DNA of 64,000 nucleotides from Vreelandella maris (GTDB taxonomy: Bacteria > Pseudomonadota > Gammaproteobacteria > Pseudomonadales > Halomonadaceae). The position numbers were made by a program, and so were the translations under genes. Below are positions 8,639 through 17,377 of this stretch, piece after piece (position 1 is the stretch's first letter; the number at the start of each line of letters is the position of its first letter). The notes below the pieces were generated by a model, which was not told the origin of the DNA, did not search any database, and worked only from the letters and a program-made list of their open reading frames with translations. The stretch covers positions 62,001 through 126,000 of the forward strand of contig NZ_JABWCV010000012.1 in assembly GCF_013371085.1 (NCBI RefSeq). Reading direction: 5' to 3'.

Positions 8639-9628
8639 TTAGAAGCGCTTGGACAGCGTTAGAGCTCCAAACTTATCCTGATCTTCTTGCCCATCAAATT
8701 CGCGTGAGCGCTGCACAGCAGCGTAAGTGACCTGCCAATCTTCCCAGGCCAACGCCAGCCCTGCGGAAATGTCGCCCACCCACTCTTTGCGGTCAACCGA
8801 GTGGCTATTTCTGAAACTGTTGCCATCCAGCGTCAGATTTTGCGCCATGTAATAGCCATCTACGCTCGCAAACAGATACCACTGCCAGCCATCATTTCCA
8901 GTCATATGGTGGCGACTACCGGGGTTTGGCGTCAATGTGGGAATACCCGAGGCTTCGTCGCCCCAGCGCACGCTATATCCAGCGCTGGCATAAGTGTACA
9001 GGTTACCTAAGGCAGCCCCGACGCTAGGACCATGAGCAAATTGCTTGCCAATAAACGGGGAGCTATGCCACCACTGACGACGCATAGCGAAGTTCACAAT
9101 GGCTTCATCGCCAAGCTGATTCTTCCAACCATTAGGATGATCACTTTCGGTGATGCGGTGTACTTCTCGCTGAATACTATCGGCAAGCGAGGAAGGTCCT
9201 ACCAAACCAATATCCAGATGCAGATCGGTCGCTTGACGCCAATTGCCCATCGGCACATCTTCATAAAGCGAAATACCACCGTAAACAAGGCCTGCATAGG
9301 GTCGATCGTCTTCAATCAGCCGACTTTCTTCAATGTTATTCGGCGTATAAATCTGATGCACCAACCGATAAGCGGCCATGTCGGCGCTGCCAATCAAGCT
9401 ATCGGGAAGCGCCGTCGCTAAGCGCTGCATCCAGTTTTCATCACTGGGCTCAAAGGTCCAGTAAAGCTCAAAGCCGCTGGTAAAATGGCCATCATCACTA
9501 CTGGCCATGCCATCATTTGCGTGCTTAATCGAGAGTACACTATCCTCGGCTTGCGCCTGCGATGACATCAGACTAATGGCAGCTATCAGCGGGAGCAATT
9601 GCCAGCGTGAAGGGTTATTTCCTTTCAT
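8639..9628 (-). CDS. lpxR: LpxR-family lipid A deacylase (DUF2219 outer-membrane protein)
   Basis: Outer-membrane barrel of 329 residues with a signal peptide (cleavage after SSQAQAE). In this family the enzyme removes the 3'-acyloxyacyl group from lipid A. Family marks include the N-terminal KHANDGMASSDDGHFTSG segment, DRPYAGLVYGG near residue 107 and ESDHPNGWKNQLGDE near residue 160. The terminal SKRF ends in phenylalanine as expected for a barrel. AAGGAACGAGTA precedes the ATG. Catalytic residue assignment would need an alignment, so deacylase activity is probable rather than shown. Confidence 0.8.
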   Translation of the reverse strand: MKGNNPSRWQLLPLIAAISLMSSQAQAEDSVLSIKHANDGMASSDDGHFTSGFELYWTFEPSDENWMQRLATALPDSLIGSADMAAYRLVHQIYTPNNIEESRLIEDDRPYAGLVYGGISLYEDVPMGNWRQATDLHLDIGLVGPSSLADSIQREVHRITESDHPNGWKNQLGDEAIVNFAMRRQWWHSSPFIGKQFAHGPSVGAALGNLYTYASAGYSVRWGDEASGIPTLTPNPGSRHHMTGNDGWQWYLFASVDGYYMAQNLTLDGNSFRNSHSVDRKEWVGDISAGLALAWEDWQVTYAAVQRSREFDGQEDQDKFGALTLSKRF

Positions 9629-9713
9629 TACTCGTTCCTTGAGATAGTCTTTAGGTCACAACAAACATTGTTGATTGTATGTAATTGTGCAAAAAGATAG
9701 CAAGCATACTTTT

Positions 9714-9747
9714 AAAAAATAAAGGATGACCCATTGGCCATCCCTTT
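9714..9747 (-). terminator. Rho-independent terminator after yaeQ
   Basis: Read on the minus strand, an imperfect stem (AAAGGGATGGCC with GGTCATCCTTT, AATG loop) is followed by a run of T corresponding to plus-strand A-rich bases 9714-9720. It is placed correctly for the yaeQ transcript. Confidence 0.7.
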
Positions 9748-9803
9748 ATCGGTCTATCGCTTAAGCTTCTAGCATCAAAGGATAGACGAAAGTCTGATGA
9801 TTT

Positions 9804-10343
9804 CTAGCGATCGCGCAACAACCACTGTGGTGTAATTTCATGCTGACCCTGTTCATCGGTAATAAACAGCGATCCTTCACTGATCATAACGGCCCAATTG
9901 ATCCCTCGTGGCAGGTCTTTCGCAATGGTCGTTAGGGCTTCTTGTGGCAATCCCGCCACGTGCACATTTTTCAGCGACGCCACACTGGGCAGCACCTTAC
10001 TCTCCCACTGGTCTACCCGACCGTAGGCGAGTAACGACACGCGCTCCGCCCGCCGTGAGCACCAGGTGATGCGCTCGGCATCCGGCAAGCCGACTTCTAT
10101 CCAGTGTAGCAAGCGGCCATCTAAACTCTTCTCCCACAGCGCTGGCTCGTCTACATCGGAAAGCCCGCGCCCGAAAGCCAGCGTCTCGCTGTACCACAGG
10201 ACATAGGCGAGTAAGCGCGCAGTCATGCGCTCCTCGGTTTCTGATGGGTGGCGGGCCACGGTAAAGCGCAATGTTTCATACACCCCGCGATCCAGGTCCG
10301 TCAGATTAATATCAACTTTGTAAGGCGTTGCACTAAGAGCCAT
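9804..10343 (-). CDS. yaeQ: YaeQ family protein
   Basis: 179-residue cytoplasmic protein matching the YaeQ family along its length: MALSATPYKVDINLTDLDRG at the start, RHPSETEERMTARLLAYVLW, and the end region ITPQWLLRDR. YaeQ has a PD-(D/E)XK-like fold; its function is unresolved, with an old link to haemolysin expression through RfaH suppression. The ATG at 10343 is chosen over 10355 because it aligns with other YaeQ starts and has GGAA upstream. Followed by its own terminator. Confidence 0.88.
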   Translation of the reverse strand: MALSATPYKVDINLTDLDRGVYETLRFTVARHPSETEERMTARLLAYVLWYSETLAFGRGLSDVDEPALWEKSLDGRLLHWIEVGLPDAERITWCSRRAERVSLLAYGRVDQWESKVLPSVASLKNVHVAGLPQEALTTIAKDLPRGINWAVMISEGSLFITDEQGQHEITPQWLLRDR

Positions 10344-10412
10344 GGACGTTTCCAAACGAAAATTTGCGCCAGTGTACCCGATGCCGGGTGTCCCTGGTGA
10401 GTTGTCACAAGG

Positions 10413-11108
10413 TTAAGACGTGCGGTAATCAACTTCCAGCGTGCCATTCTTTAGCGTTTCAGCTTCGTGCATAGGCTCGCGCCACGTTTCTTCCAGCGCG
10501 GCTTGATACCAGGCCTGCATGGCAGGCAGCGCTAACAGGCGTTCGACATAGGCCTGGGATTTCTCACTCACCGGCAGCTTGAACGTCTGTACGCGAAACG
10601 CCACAGGGACATAAAACGCGTCTACCGCGGAGAAGTGCTCACCCGCTAAAAACGGCCCGCCAAAGCGCTCAATTCCCTGTTGCCACAACGCATCTAAGCG
10701 GTTCACATCGGCCTTGAGATTGGCCGATAAGCCATTCAATGCCACCCGCACACCGCAGTTCATTGAACACTCGTCACGCAGGGCGCCAAAGCCGCTGTGC
10801 ATTTCAGCCGTGGCAGAGCGCGCCCAGGCGCGGGCGGTTTTATCACTCGGCCAGACGTTAGCGTGTTGCTCGGCTAAATATTCAACAATCGCCAGCGAAT
10901 CCCACACCGCCAGATCACTTTCCCTATCCACTAAACAAGGCACTAAGCCCGATGGCGAAAAGCGGGTGTAAACGTCATGGCTAGCGCCAAAGCCGCCTTC
11001 AAAAGGCATGAGATGTTCGTTGAACGGAATCTCCATTACTTTCATCAACACCCAGGGGCGCAGCGACCAAGAGGAATAGTTCTTGTTAGCGATATAGAGA
11101 TCAAACAT
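10413..11108 (-). CDS. Glutathione S-transferase family protein
   Basis: 231-residue cytosolic glutathione transferase. The thioredoxin-like N-terminal domain shows ANKNYSSWSLRPWVLMK with the catalytic serine region near residues 10-14, then the cis-proline segment GLVPCLVD and the DSLAIVEYLAE glutathione-binding motif. The helical domain follows from about residue 90. AAGGAGCGCTGT precedes the ATG. It lies 55 bp downstream of the LysE-type exporter on the same strand. The substrate is unknown. Confidence 0.85.
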   Translation of the reverse strand: MFDLYIANKNYSSWSLRPWVLMKVMEIPFNEHLMPFEGGFGASHDVYTRFSPSGLVPCLVDRESDLAVWDSLAIVEYLAEQHANVWPSDKTARAWARSATAEMHSGFGALRDECSMNCGVRVALNGLSANLKADVNRLDALWQQGIERFGGPFLAGEHFSAVDAFYVPVAFRVQTFKLPVSEKSQAYVERLLALPAMQAWYQAALEETWREPMHEAETLKNGTLEVDYRTS

Positions 11109-11163
11109 ACAGCGCTCCTTGTATGTGAAATTTGAAGTAGCCGAGCGATATGGGCTGTCATCC

Positions 11164-11781
11164 TTAACGTGCCGCCTGAGCGAGGGTATTGCCTCCTAAG
11201 CCCATTAATACGCCACCACCAATGCGCTGGATGAGCCGAGAGGAGCCGTGGGATTTTTGTAGCCATTGGCGTAGAGGACTCGCAAGTAGCACCACCATGA
11301 CATCCGCAGATGAAAACAGCACATTGGTGGCGATACCTAGCCAGAGCAGTTGCCATGCTACCGGCATCGCGCTCTCGGGCTGCACAAACTGGGGCAGAAA
11401 CGCGACAAAGAAAATCGCGGTTTTAGGGTTGAGCATCTCCACCAGAAAGCTGTCGCGAAGCACACGTTTCGTGGTTGCCAGCGGCATCTCTTCGCCGTGG
11501 GTGCGAATGCCCTGCTGCCATAGCCGCAGTCCCATCCAGAGCAGGTAGAGCCCACCGATTATTTTCATGGCGATGTAGGCAGGGGGAATCGCCGCAAACA
11601 GCAGCGCTAATCCTAGCGCGGCGGCAACCACATGCACATAACACCCCATATGCACACCGATGACCGCTAACCACCCTGCCCGTCGGCCGCGCCCCAACGT
11701 TTGCGCTGCGGTATATAGCATTGCAGGCCCAGGTAAATAAGCGAAACCAAGCGCGGCGAGAATAAACGCGGCCCATTGCAT
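11164..11781 (-). CDS. LysE/RhtB-family amino acid exporter
   Basis: Inner-membrane exporter of 205 residues with about six helices. The family signature is near the N-terminus (AALGFAYLPGPAMLYTAAQTL) and LNPKTAIFFVAFLPQFV is near residue 118. Members export amino acids such as threonine, homoserine or lysine. ATG 11781 with AGAGAG upstream is preferred over the longer frame from 11847, whose first 22 residues are not family-like. A terminator of the upstream acyl-CoA operon lies just before it, so it has its own promoter. Confidence 0.85.
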   Translation of the reverse strand: MQWAAFILAALGFAYLPGPAMLYTAAQTLGRGRRAGWLAVIGVHMGCYVHVVAAALGLALLFAAIPPAYIAMKIIGGLYLLWMGLRLWQQGIRTHGEEMPLATTKRVLRDSFLVEMLNPKTAIFFVAFLPQFVQPESAMPVAWQLLWLGIATNVLFSSADVMVVLLASPLRQWLQKSHGSSRLIQRIGGGVLMGLGGNTLAQAAR

Positions 11782-11821
11782 AGTGGCGGCTCTCTTGAAA
11801 GGAACAGTTAGCTTTCGAGAA

Positions 11822-11851
11822 TAAAACGGGGGTGGCGCAAGCGCCACCCCC
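11822..11851 (-). terminator. Terminator of the acyl-CoA operon
   Basis: A perfect 11-bp stem, GGGGGTGGCGC with its complement, lies about 30 bp after the enoyl-CoA hydratase stop; read on the minus strand it is followed by GTTTTATT. A classical strong terminator. Confidence 0.85.
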
Positions 11852-11881
11852 TAAATAAGTAAACCTGTAATTAATCAAACC

Positions 11882-12655
11882 TTAGAAGTTCGGTTTGCGC
11901 TTCTCGACAAATGCCGCCATGCCTTCTTTCTGCTCGTCACCGGCAAAGCAGAAGGCGAACAGGCTGGTTTCCAGCGCTAGTGCGCTATCAAGGTCTTGAT
12001 CCATGCCGTCGTGAACTGCCTGCTTGGCGCCGCGCACTGACTGTGGGCCGTTGCCTTTGAGTTGCTTGGTGAGTTCTTCAACGTAGCTCTCCAGCTCCGC
12101 TTGCGGCATCACACGGTTCACTAAGCCGATACGCAGCGCTTCTTGGGCATCGATTTTGCGCCCGGTAGTGACCAGGTCAATCGCCATGGCAGGGCCAACA
12201 CGGCGTGGCAGACGCTGGGTGCCGCCAAAGCCGGGGATAACGCCCAGGAGCACTTCCGGCTGGCCGAATACGGCGTTGTCGCTGGCTACGGCCCAGTCGC
12301 AGGCCAGCGCCAGTTCGCAGCCGCCGCCAAGGCAAAACCCGTTCACCAGCGCGACCACCGGCACGGGCAGTGTCTCTAGGCGTTTAATGGTACGCAGCGC
12401 CTGGCTGGCGAAGGCCCGCGCTTCTTCGGGCGTTTTTTCACGCATTTCAGTGATATCTGCACCCGCCACGAAGGACTTCTCGCCCGCTCCGGTAATGAAT
12501 ACGGCGCGCAGATTGGGCTGGGCTTCAAGCTCAACCAAATGTGCTTCCAGCGCGGCAAGCACTTCGCTGTTCAGGGCATTCAGCGCTTTAGGACGATTGA
12601 TGGTCAGTCGCACCATCCCGTCGTTATCAACCTTCTCGATCACTGCTTCGCTCAT
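11882..12655 (-). CDS. Enoyl-CoA hydratase/crotonase
   Basis: Crotonase-fold enzyme of 257 residues that hydrates trans-2-enoyl-CoA. The oxyanion-hole segment is GAGEKSFVAGADITEM, and both catalytic glutamates are in place in GGGCELALACDWAVA and GQPEVLLGVIPGFGGTQRLPR. The ATG at 12655 has AGGAGTCCGCC upstream and is better than 12703. It is the last gene of a group with acyl-CoA dehydrogenase, acyl-CoA ligase and 3-hydroxyacyl-CoA dehydrogenase. No thiolase is present here, so the final cleavage step must be encoded elsewhere. Confidence 0.92.
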   Translation of the reverse strand: MSEAVIEKVDNDGMVRLTINRPKALNALNSEVLAALEAHLVELEAQPNLRAVFITGAGEKSFVAGADITEMREKTPEEARAFASQALRTIKRLETLPVPVVALVNGFCLGGGCELALACDWAVASDNAVFGQPEVLLGVIPGFGGTQRLPRRVGPAMAIDLVTTGRKIDAQEALRIGLVNRVMPQAELESYVEELTKQLKGNGPQSVRGAKQAVHDGMDQDLDSALALETSLFAFCFAGDEQKEGMAAFVEKRKPNF

Positions 12656-12699
12656 GGCGGACTCCTTATTCGATTTATTATTGAACATGAAAGTGAATA

Positions 12700-12732
12700 C
12701 CACTCAACCCTAGCGAACGCTTGGTTGAGTGG
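12700..12732. other. Intercistronic hairpin in acyl-CoA operon
   Basis: Perfect 10-bp inverted repeat (CCACTCAACC and its complement) around a 13-base loop, between the 3-hydroxyacyl-CoA dehydrogenase and hydratase genes. No T-run follows on either strand, so a processing or stability element is more likely than a terminator. Confidence 0.5.
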
Positions 12733-12772
12733 CAATGACTTCTTTATGCCGGGCTGGTTTCGTCAGCGCAAG

Positions 12773-13621
12773 TTAGTCGTAGTGATAGAAACCGCGACCA
12801 CTTTTGCGGCCTAGATAGCCCGCGGCAACCATGCGTTTGAGTAGTGGGCAGGGACGGTATTTCGGGTCGCCAAAGCCCTCTTGAAGCACTTCCATGATTG
12901 CCAAGCAAACATCCAGCCCAATCAAATCCGCCAGCGCTAGCGGCCCCATGGGGTGAGCCGCGCCTAGTTTCATGGCGCTATCAACAGCTTCCGGCGTTGC
13001 AGTGCCCTCCTGCACGATAAAAGCTGCCTCATTGATCATGGGCACCAACAGTCGATTCACAGCAAAGCCCGGCGCATCACCTACCAGCACGGCGGTTTTG
13101 CCCAGCGCCTTTGCAAGCGTTTCAATCTCGGTCACGGTAGCGTCCGAGGTTTGCTCGGCGCGAATCACTTCCACCAGTTTGAGCACCGGCACCGGATTGA
13201 AGAAATGCATGCCCACCACGCGCTCAGGGTGCTCGCATACCGCCGCCAGGCGGGTGAGCGACAGCGACGAGGTGTTGGAGGCTAAAATAGCCGTGCTGCT
13301 CATTTGGCTAAGATCGCGAAACAGCTTCTCTTTGAGTTCGGGCTGTTCGGGGGCCGCCTCGATAATGATCGCGCAGTCGCTGAGAGCATTGAGTGCGGTA
13401 GTGGTCGATAGACGGGCAAGAGCGGCACTTTTATCCGCCTCGCTGATCTTCTCTTTAGTGACCAATTTACCCAAGCCTTTATCGATATTCGCCTTGGCGC
13501 GGCCAAGCTGCTCTTCGGCCACATCGTAAAGGCGCACGTTAAAGCCACTGGCAGCCACTACCTGGGCAATCCCCTGCCCCATGGTACCGGCGCCCACCAC
13601 GCCAATTTGTTGGTCACTCAT
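12773..13621 (-). CDS. 3-hydroxybutyryl-CoA dehydrogenase
   Basis: 282-residue NAD(P)-dependent 3-hydroxyacyl-CoA dehydrogenase. The Rossmann motif is GVVGAGTMGQGIAQ at the N-terminus, and the catalytic His/Glu pair lies in the HFFNPVPVLKLVEVI region near residue 140. The C-terminal dimerisation domain ends RKSGRGFYHYD, as in Hbd/PaaH proteins. GAGGAAATCGTGC precedes the ATG. Acts after the hydratase in the same operon, oxidising 3-hydroxyacyl-CoA to 3-ketoacyl-CoA. Confidence 0.92.
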   Translation of the reverse strand: MSDQQIGVVGAGTMGQGIAQVVAASGFNVRLYDVAEEQLGRAKANIDKGLGKLVTKEKISEADKSAALARLSTTTALNALSDCAIIIEAAPEQPELKEKLFRDLSQMSSTAILASNTSSLSLTRLAAVCEHPERVVGMHFFNPVPVLKLVEVIRAEQTSDATVTEIETLAKALGKTAVLVGDAPGFAVNRLLVPMINEAAFIVQEGTATPEAVDSAMKLGAAHPMGPLALADLIGLDVCLAIMEVLQEGFGDPKYRPCPLLKRMVAAGYLGRKSGRGFYHYD

Positions 13622-13644
13622 GCACGATTTCCTCTATTGGTTGT

Positions 13645-13686
13645 CACTACTAGCGGTTATCACTACTGGCGGTTATCACCGCTAGT
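13645..13686. repeat. 16-bp direct repeat and overlapping inverted repeat upstream of the dehydrogenase
   Basis: CACTACTAGCGGTTAT (13645-13660) is repeated immediately as CACTACTGGCGGTTAT (13661-13676). ACTAGCGGT (13649-13657) is also mirrored by ACCGCTAGT (13678-13686). The block occupies the gap between the ligase stop and the dehydrogenase start. Confidence 0.8.
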
Positions 13687-13707
13687 GCTTATGTCTATTA
13701 GGGCTGG

Positions 13708-15336
13708 TTAATGATTTTTAGCTTCTTCACGCAAGACGAATTTTTGTATCTTGCCCGTTGATGTTTTCGGTAGCTCGCTGAAAATAACCGTTTTAGGGAC
13801 TTTGTAGCCCGCCAAATGTTCACGGCAGTGGGCGATAATATCGGCCTCGGTGACTTCGCCATAGCCCACCTTGAGCTTCACAAACGCACAGGGCGTTTCG
13901 CCCCACTTCTCGTCAGGCTTGGCGACCACTGCGGCCTCTTCCACGGCGGGATGGCCGTAAATGGCGTCTTCCACTTCGATGGTCGAGATGTTCTCTCCAC
14001 CGGAAATAATGATGTCTTTCGAGCGGTCTTTGATTTCGATATAGCCATCCGGATGCCAAACCGCCAGATCGCCAGTGTGGTACCAACCGCCTTCCAACGC
14101 CTGCTGGGTGGCCTCCGGGTTCTTCAGATAACCTTTCATGACGTTATTGCCGCGCATCAGTATCTCGCCCATGGTTTGGCCATCTTTGGGTACTGGTTCA
14201 AGGGTCAGCGGGTCGGCCACGCACAGGGCTTCCAGCATGTGATAACGCACGCCCTGACGCGCTTTGATTTTGGCCCGTGCTTCGATGGGTAATTCATCCC
14301 ACGCCTCACGCCAGGCACACACGGTCACCGGCCCGTACACTTCCGTGAGGCCATACACATGGGTGACTTCAATGCCCAGCTTCTCGACCCCGGAAATCAC
14401 CGAGGCTGGCGGCGCGGCACCGGCGGTGGTGACTCTGACTGGGTGATCGAACTGGCGCTTATCTTCCGCGGGCAGGTTCACCAGGCCATTAAGAATAATA
14501 GGCGCCCCGCTGAAGTGAGTAACCTTCTCTTCGGCAATGAGCTGCATGATCTTTTTCGGGTCGACGCGGCGCAGGCACACGTTGACCCCGGCGTTGGCGG
14601 CAATGGTCCAGGGGAAACACCAGCCGTTGCAGTGGAACATCGGCAGTGTCCACAGATAGATCGGGTGGTGGGGCATTGCCCACTCCATGATATTGCTCAC
14701 CGCGTTGAGATAAGCACCGCGGTGGTGGTAAACCACGCCCTTAGGCTTGCCGGTAGTGCCAGAGGTGTAGTTGAGCGAGATCGCGTCCCACTCATCCGCA
14801 GGCAGTTGATAGGCAAAATTGGCGTCGCCCTCGTTAAGCAGCGCTTCGTACTCAATCTCGCCAATGCCTTGCGTGTCGCCGAGAAACTCTACATCGGCAA
14901 CATCAATGATCAGCGGCTTGTGGGTTAGCTTGGCAACGGCTTGTTGGATGACCTCAGCAAACTCGGGATCGACCAAAATGGCTTTCGCCTCGCCGTGCTC
15001 CAGCATATAACTGATCGCCTCGGCATCCAGGCGAATATTCAGGGTGTTCAACACACAGCCCGCAAGCGGCACGCCAAAGTGCGCCTCGAACATTGCCGGG
15101 ATATTAGGCAGCATGGCGGCCACGGTTTGGCCCGGCTGGATGCCCCGCTTTTCGAGCGCAGAAGCAAGCTGGCGACAGCGTGCCCAGGTTTGCCCCCATG
15201 TGCGCCGGGTGCTGCCATGTACGATGGCAGGGTAATCGGGATAAATCGACGCCGAGCGTTCGATAAAGGTCAGCGGTGATAGCGGTACGTGATTAGCGGC
15301 GGTTTTAGGCAAGCCTTGCTCGAAAATAGCGGCCAT
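13708..15336 (-). CDS. AMP-dependent acyl-CoA synthetase (fatty acid or methylmercaptopropionate-type ligase)
   Basis: 542-residue member of the ANL adenylating enzymes, which activates a carboxylic acid to its acyl-CoA with ATP. The P-loop motif is YTSGTTGKPKGVVYHHRG near residue 190, the hinge region GWYHTGDLAVWHPDGYIEIKDRSKD near 410, and the catalytic lysine motif PKTSTGKIQKF is at the C-terminus. CAGGAGCCGACC precedes the ATG. The sequence style fits medium/long-chain ligases and the DmdB group equally; with the neighbouring 595-residue dehydrogenase and crotonase a DmdBCD-like route is possible. Confidence 0.9.
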   Translation of the reverse strand: MAAIFEQGLPKTAANHVPLSPLTFIERSASIYPDYPAIVHGSTRRTWGQTWARCRQLASALEKRGIQPGQTVAAMLPNIPAMFEAHFGVPLAGCVLNTLNIRLDAEAISYMLEHGEAKAILVDPEFAEVIQQAVAKLTHKPLIIDVADVEFLGDTQGIGEIEYEALLNEGDANFAYQLPADEWDAISLNYTSGTTGKPKGVVYHHRGAYLNAVSNIMEWAMPHHPIYLWTLPMFHCNGWCFPWTIAANAGVNVCLRRVDPKKIMQLIAEEKVTHFSGAPIILNGLVNLPAEDKRQFDHPVRVTTAGAAPPASVISGVEKLGIEVTHVYGLTEVYGPVTVCAWREAWDELPIEARAKIKARQGVRYHMLEALCVADPLTLEPVPKDGQTMGEILMRGNNVMKGYLKNPEATQQALEGGWYHTGDLAVWHPDGYIEIKDRSKDIIISGGENISTIEVEDAIYGHPAVEEAAVVAKPDEKWGETPCAFVKLKVGYGEVTEADIIAHCREHLAGYKVPKTVIFSELPKTSTGKIQKFVLREEAKNH

Positions 15337-15360
15337 GGTCGGCTCCTGTTGTTGTTAAGC

Positions 15361-15399
15361 ATCCGTTTTAAGGGATCGTTTTAAGAGATCGTTTTAAAT
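15361..15399. repeat. 13-bp tandem repeat, three copies, upstream of the acyl-CoA synthetase
   Basis: Three consecutive 13-bp units share the core TCGTTTTAA (the first copy reads TCCGTTTTAA), beginning 25 bp upstream of the ligase ATG on the minus strand. A degenerate fourth unit follows. It may be a slippage product or a spaced array of regulator sites. Confidence 0.8.
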
Positions 15400-15423
15400 A
15401 AATGTTTTGATTGCCTAGAAACG

Positions 15424-15450
15424 GCACCGCCGCCTCTAGGGCGGCGGTGC
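15424..15450 (-). terminator. GC-rich hairpin after acyl-CoA dehydrogenase
   Basis: Perfect 11-bp stem GCACCGCCGCC with complement and a 5-base loop, 18 bp after the dehydrogenase stop. Only a short TTT follows on the minus strand, so it may attenuate rather than fully stop transcription into the ligase gene. Confidence 0.6.
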
Positions 15451-15467
15451 TGACTCGCGTATTAACG

Positions 15468-17255
15468 TCAATAAACCTCAAACTCGCTTAAGCACTGTGT
15501 TCCCGCCTCGATCACCGCGCGTTGAGCACGACCTACCGGTAGCCACTGAGTGATGGCAAATTCGGCACTACGCATTTTGGCAGTATAGAAGGGATCGTCG
15601 TTGCCGTTGTTAAGGGCGGCCTGGGCGCTCAGTGCTGCTTGGCCCATCTGCCACGCGCACAGTACATGCCCTGCCAAGTTAAGAAACGGCGTGGCGTATG
15701 CCTGCACTGCATCTGCCCCTTTTTCAGGGTCAGAGCCTTGTTCCAACACAATGGCCTGGGCGGTTTTTAAGTCTTCCAAACCTGCCGCCAAGCCACGGCC
15801 CAACGCTCTAAGTGCAGGGTCGGCGTTGAGTTTCTCCACGGTTGCAGCAACGTCGTAAAGGAGCGCGGTAAGCGCTTCGCCGTTGTCACGCTGGAGCTTA
15901 CGGCCTGCCAAGTCGAGCGCCTGAATACCGTTGGAGCCTTCGTAAATCGGGGCAATGCGGGCATCGCGCAGCAGCTGGGCAGCACCGGTCTCCTCCACGT
16001 AGCCCATCCCGCCGTGTACCTGAATGCCCATGGAGGCAATATCCACTGCCTGATCGGTAGAAAAACTTTTGATCACCGGAATCAAAATATCGGCGCGGGC
16101 CTGGGCGGCATGGCGGGCTTCATTACTTTCAGCGTGGCGGGAGGTATCCAGTTCGGCGGCGCAATAAAGCGCCAATGCCCGCAGCGCATCGGTGCGCGCA
16201 CGCATCGAAAGCAGCATACGGCGTACGTCCAAGTGATCGCTGATGCTGCATTCAGCGCCGCCACGGTTTTTGGGAGAGCGACCCTGACGACGCTCCAACG
16301 CATAGGCAAAGGCGTGCTGGCAGGCTCGCTCGGCCACACCAATGCCCTGAATGCCGACTTTGTGGCGCGCCTCGTTCATCATGGTGAACATGTGATTAAG
16401 ACCACGACCCTCTTCACCGACCAAGTAACCAATGGCACCACCGTTTTCACCAAAACTGAGGGTGCATGTCGGCGAGCCGTGAATGCCCAGCTTATGCTCA
16501 ATGGACGCGCAGGTGACATCATTGCGCTCTCCCAGTGAGCCATCTTCGTTAACCAGAAACTTGGGCACCAAAAACAGGGAGATGCCTTTATTGCCTTCCG
16601 GGGCATCGGGCTTACGGGCCAGCACCAAGTGGATAATATTCTCGGCGGCGTCGTGTTCGCCCCAGGTGATATAGATCTTCTGGCCGCTGATTCGGTAGTG
16701 GTCGTTTTCAGGGAGCGCACGGGTGCGCACTTGGGAGAGATCCGACCCGGCTTGGGATTCGGTGAGATTCATGGTGCCCGTCCAGGTGCCTTCCACCAGT
16801 TTGGGCAAGTAGGTCGCTTTGAGCGCATCGCTGCCGTGATGCGCCAGTGCTTCGATAGCGCCAGCGGTCAACATCGGGCAGAGCCCTAGCGCCATATTGG
16901 CACCGTGAAGCATCTCCTGCACTGCACTGGCAACCACTTCGGTCAGGTTCTGACCGCCTAGCTCTTCTGATACACCGATACCGTTCCAGCCCCCCTCGAC
17001 ATAAGCTTGATACGCCGCTGCGAAGCCTTCCGGGGTCGTTACACTGCCGTCGGCATGGCGTTTGGCCCCCTGCTGATCGCCAATCTTGTTAAGTGGCCCC
17101 CAGACATCACCGGCCAGTTTTGCGGCCTCTTCAAGTACCGCCTCGACCAAGTCTGGCGTGGCTTCTTCAAAGCCCGGTAGACTAAGCGAACGGTGCGCTA
17201 GTAGCTCTTCGAGCACAAAGCGAAAATCGCGTACCGGCGCGGCGTAAACATTCAT
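15468..17255 (-). CDS. Acyl-CoA dehydrogenase with C-terminal extension
   Basis: 595-residue flavoprotein that introduces the 2,3-double bond into acyl-CoA. The ordinary family is about 380 residues; this long form has the extra C-terminal domain found in DmdC-like and related bacterial enzymes. Seen motifs are MNLTESQAGSDLSQVRT (FAD/substrate contact), QVHGGMGYVEETGAAQLLRD and the catalytic glutamate in IYEGSNGIQALDL. The ATG at 17255 with GAGG upstream is preferred to 17282. It leads the acyl-CoA gene group. Confidence 0.9.
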   Translation of the reverse strand: MNVYAAPVRDFRFVLEELLAHRSLSLPGFEEATPDLVEAVLEEAAKLAGDVWGPLNKIGDQQGAKRHADGSVTTPEGFAAAYQAYVEGGWNGIGVSEELGGQNLTEVVASAVQEMLHGANMALGLCPMLTAGAIEALAHHGSDALKATYLPKLVEGTWTGTMNLTESQAGSDLSQVRTRALPENDHYRISGQKIYITWGEHDAAENIIHLVLARKPDAPEGNKGISLFLVPKFLVNEDGSLGERNDVTCASIEHKLGIHGSPTCTLSFGENGGAIGYLVGEEGRGLNHMFTMMNEARHKVGIQGIGVAERACQHAFAYALERRQGRSPKNRGGAECSISDHLDVRRMLLSMRARTDALRALALYCAAELDTSRHAESNEARHAAQARADILIPVIKSFSTDQAVDIASMGIQVHGGMGYVEETGAAQLLRDARIAPIYEGSNGIQALDLAGRKLQRDNGEALTALLYDVAATVEKLNADPALRALGRGLAAGLEDLKTAQAIVLEQGSDPEKGADAVQAYATPFLNLAGHVLCAWQMGQAALSAQAALNNGNDDPFYTAKMRSAEFAITQWLPVGRAQRAVIEAGTQCLSEFEVY

Positions 17256-17377
17256 AGCGAACCTCGGGCTGGAGTTAAACAATTGTTTGAAAGTCTGCCT
17301 ACGATAGTAGTAACACTCTCCCGCCTACACCATTAGCCCAAGGTATCAGCCGCTACCGATAACGTCCCCTCTTGGTT

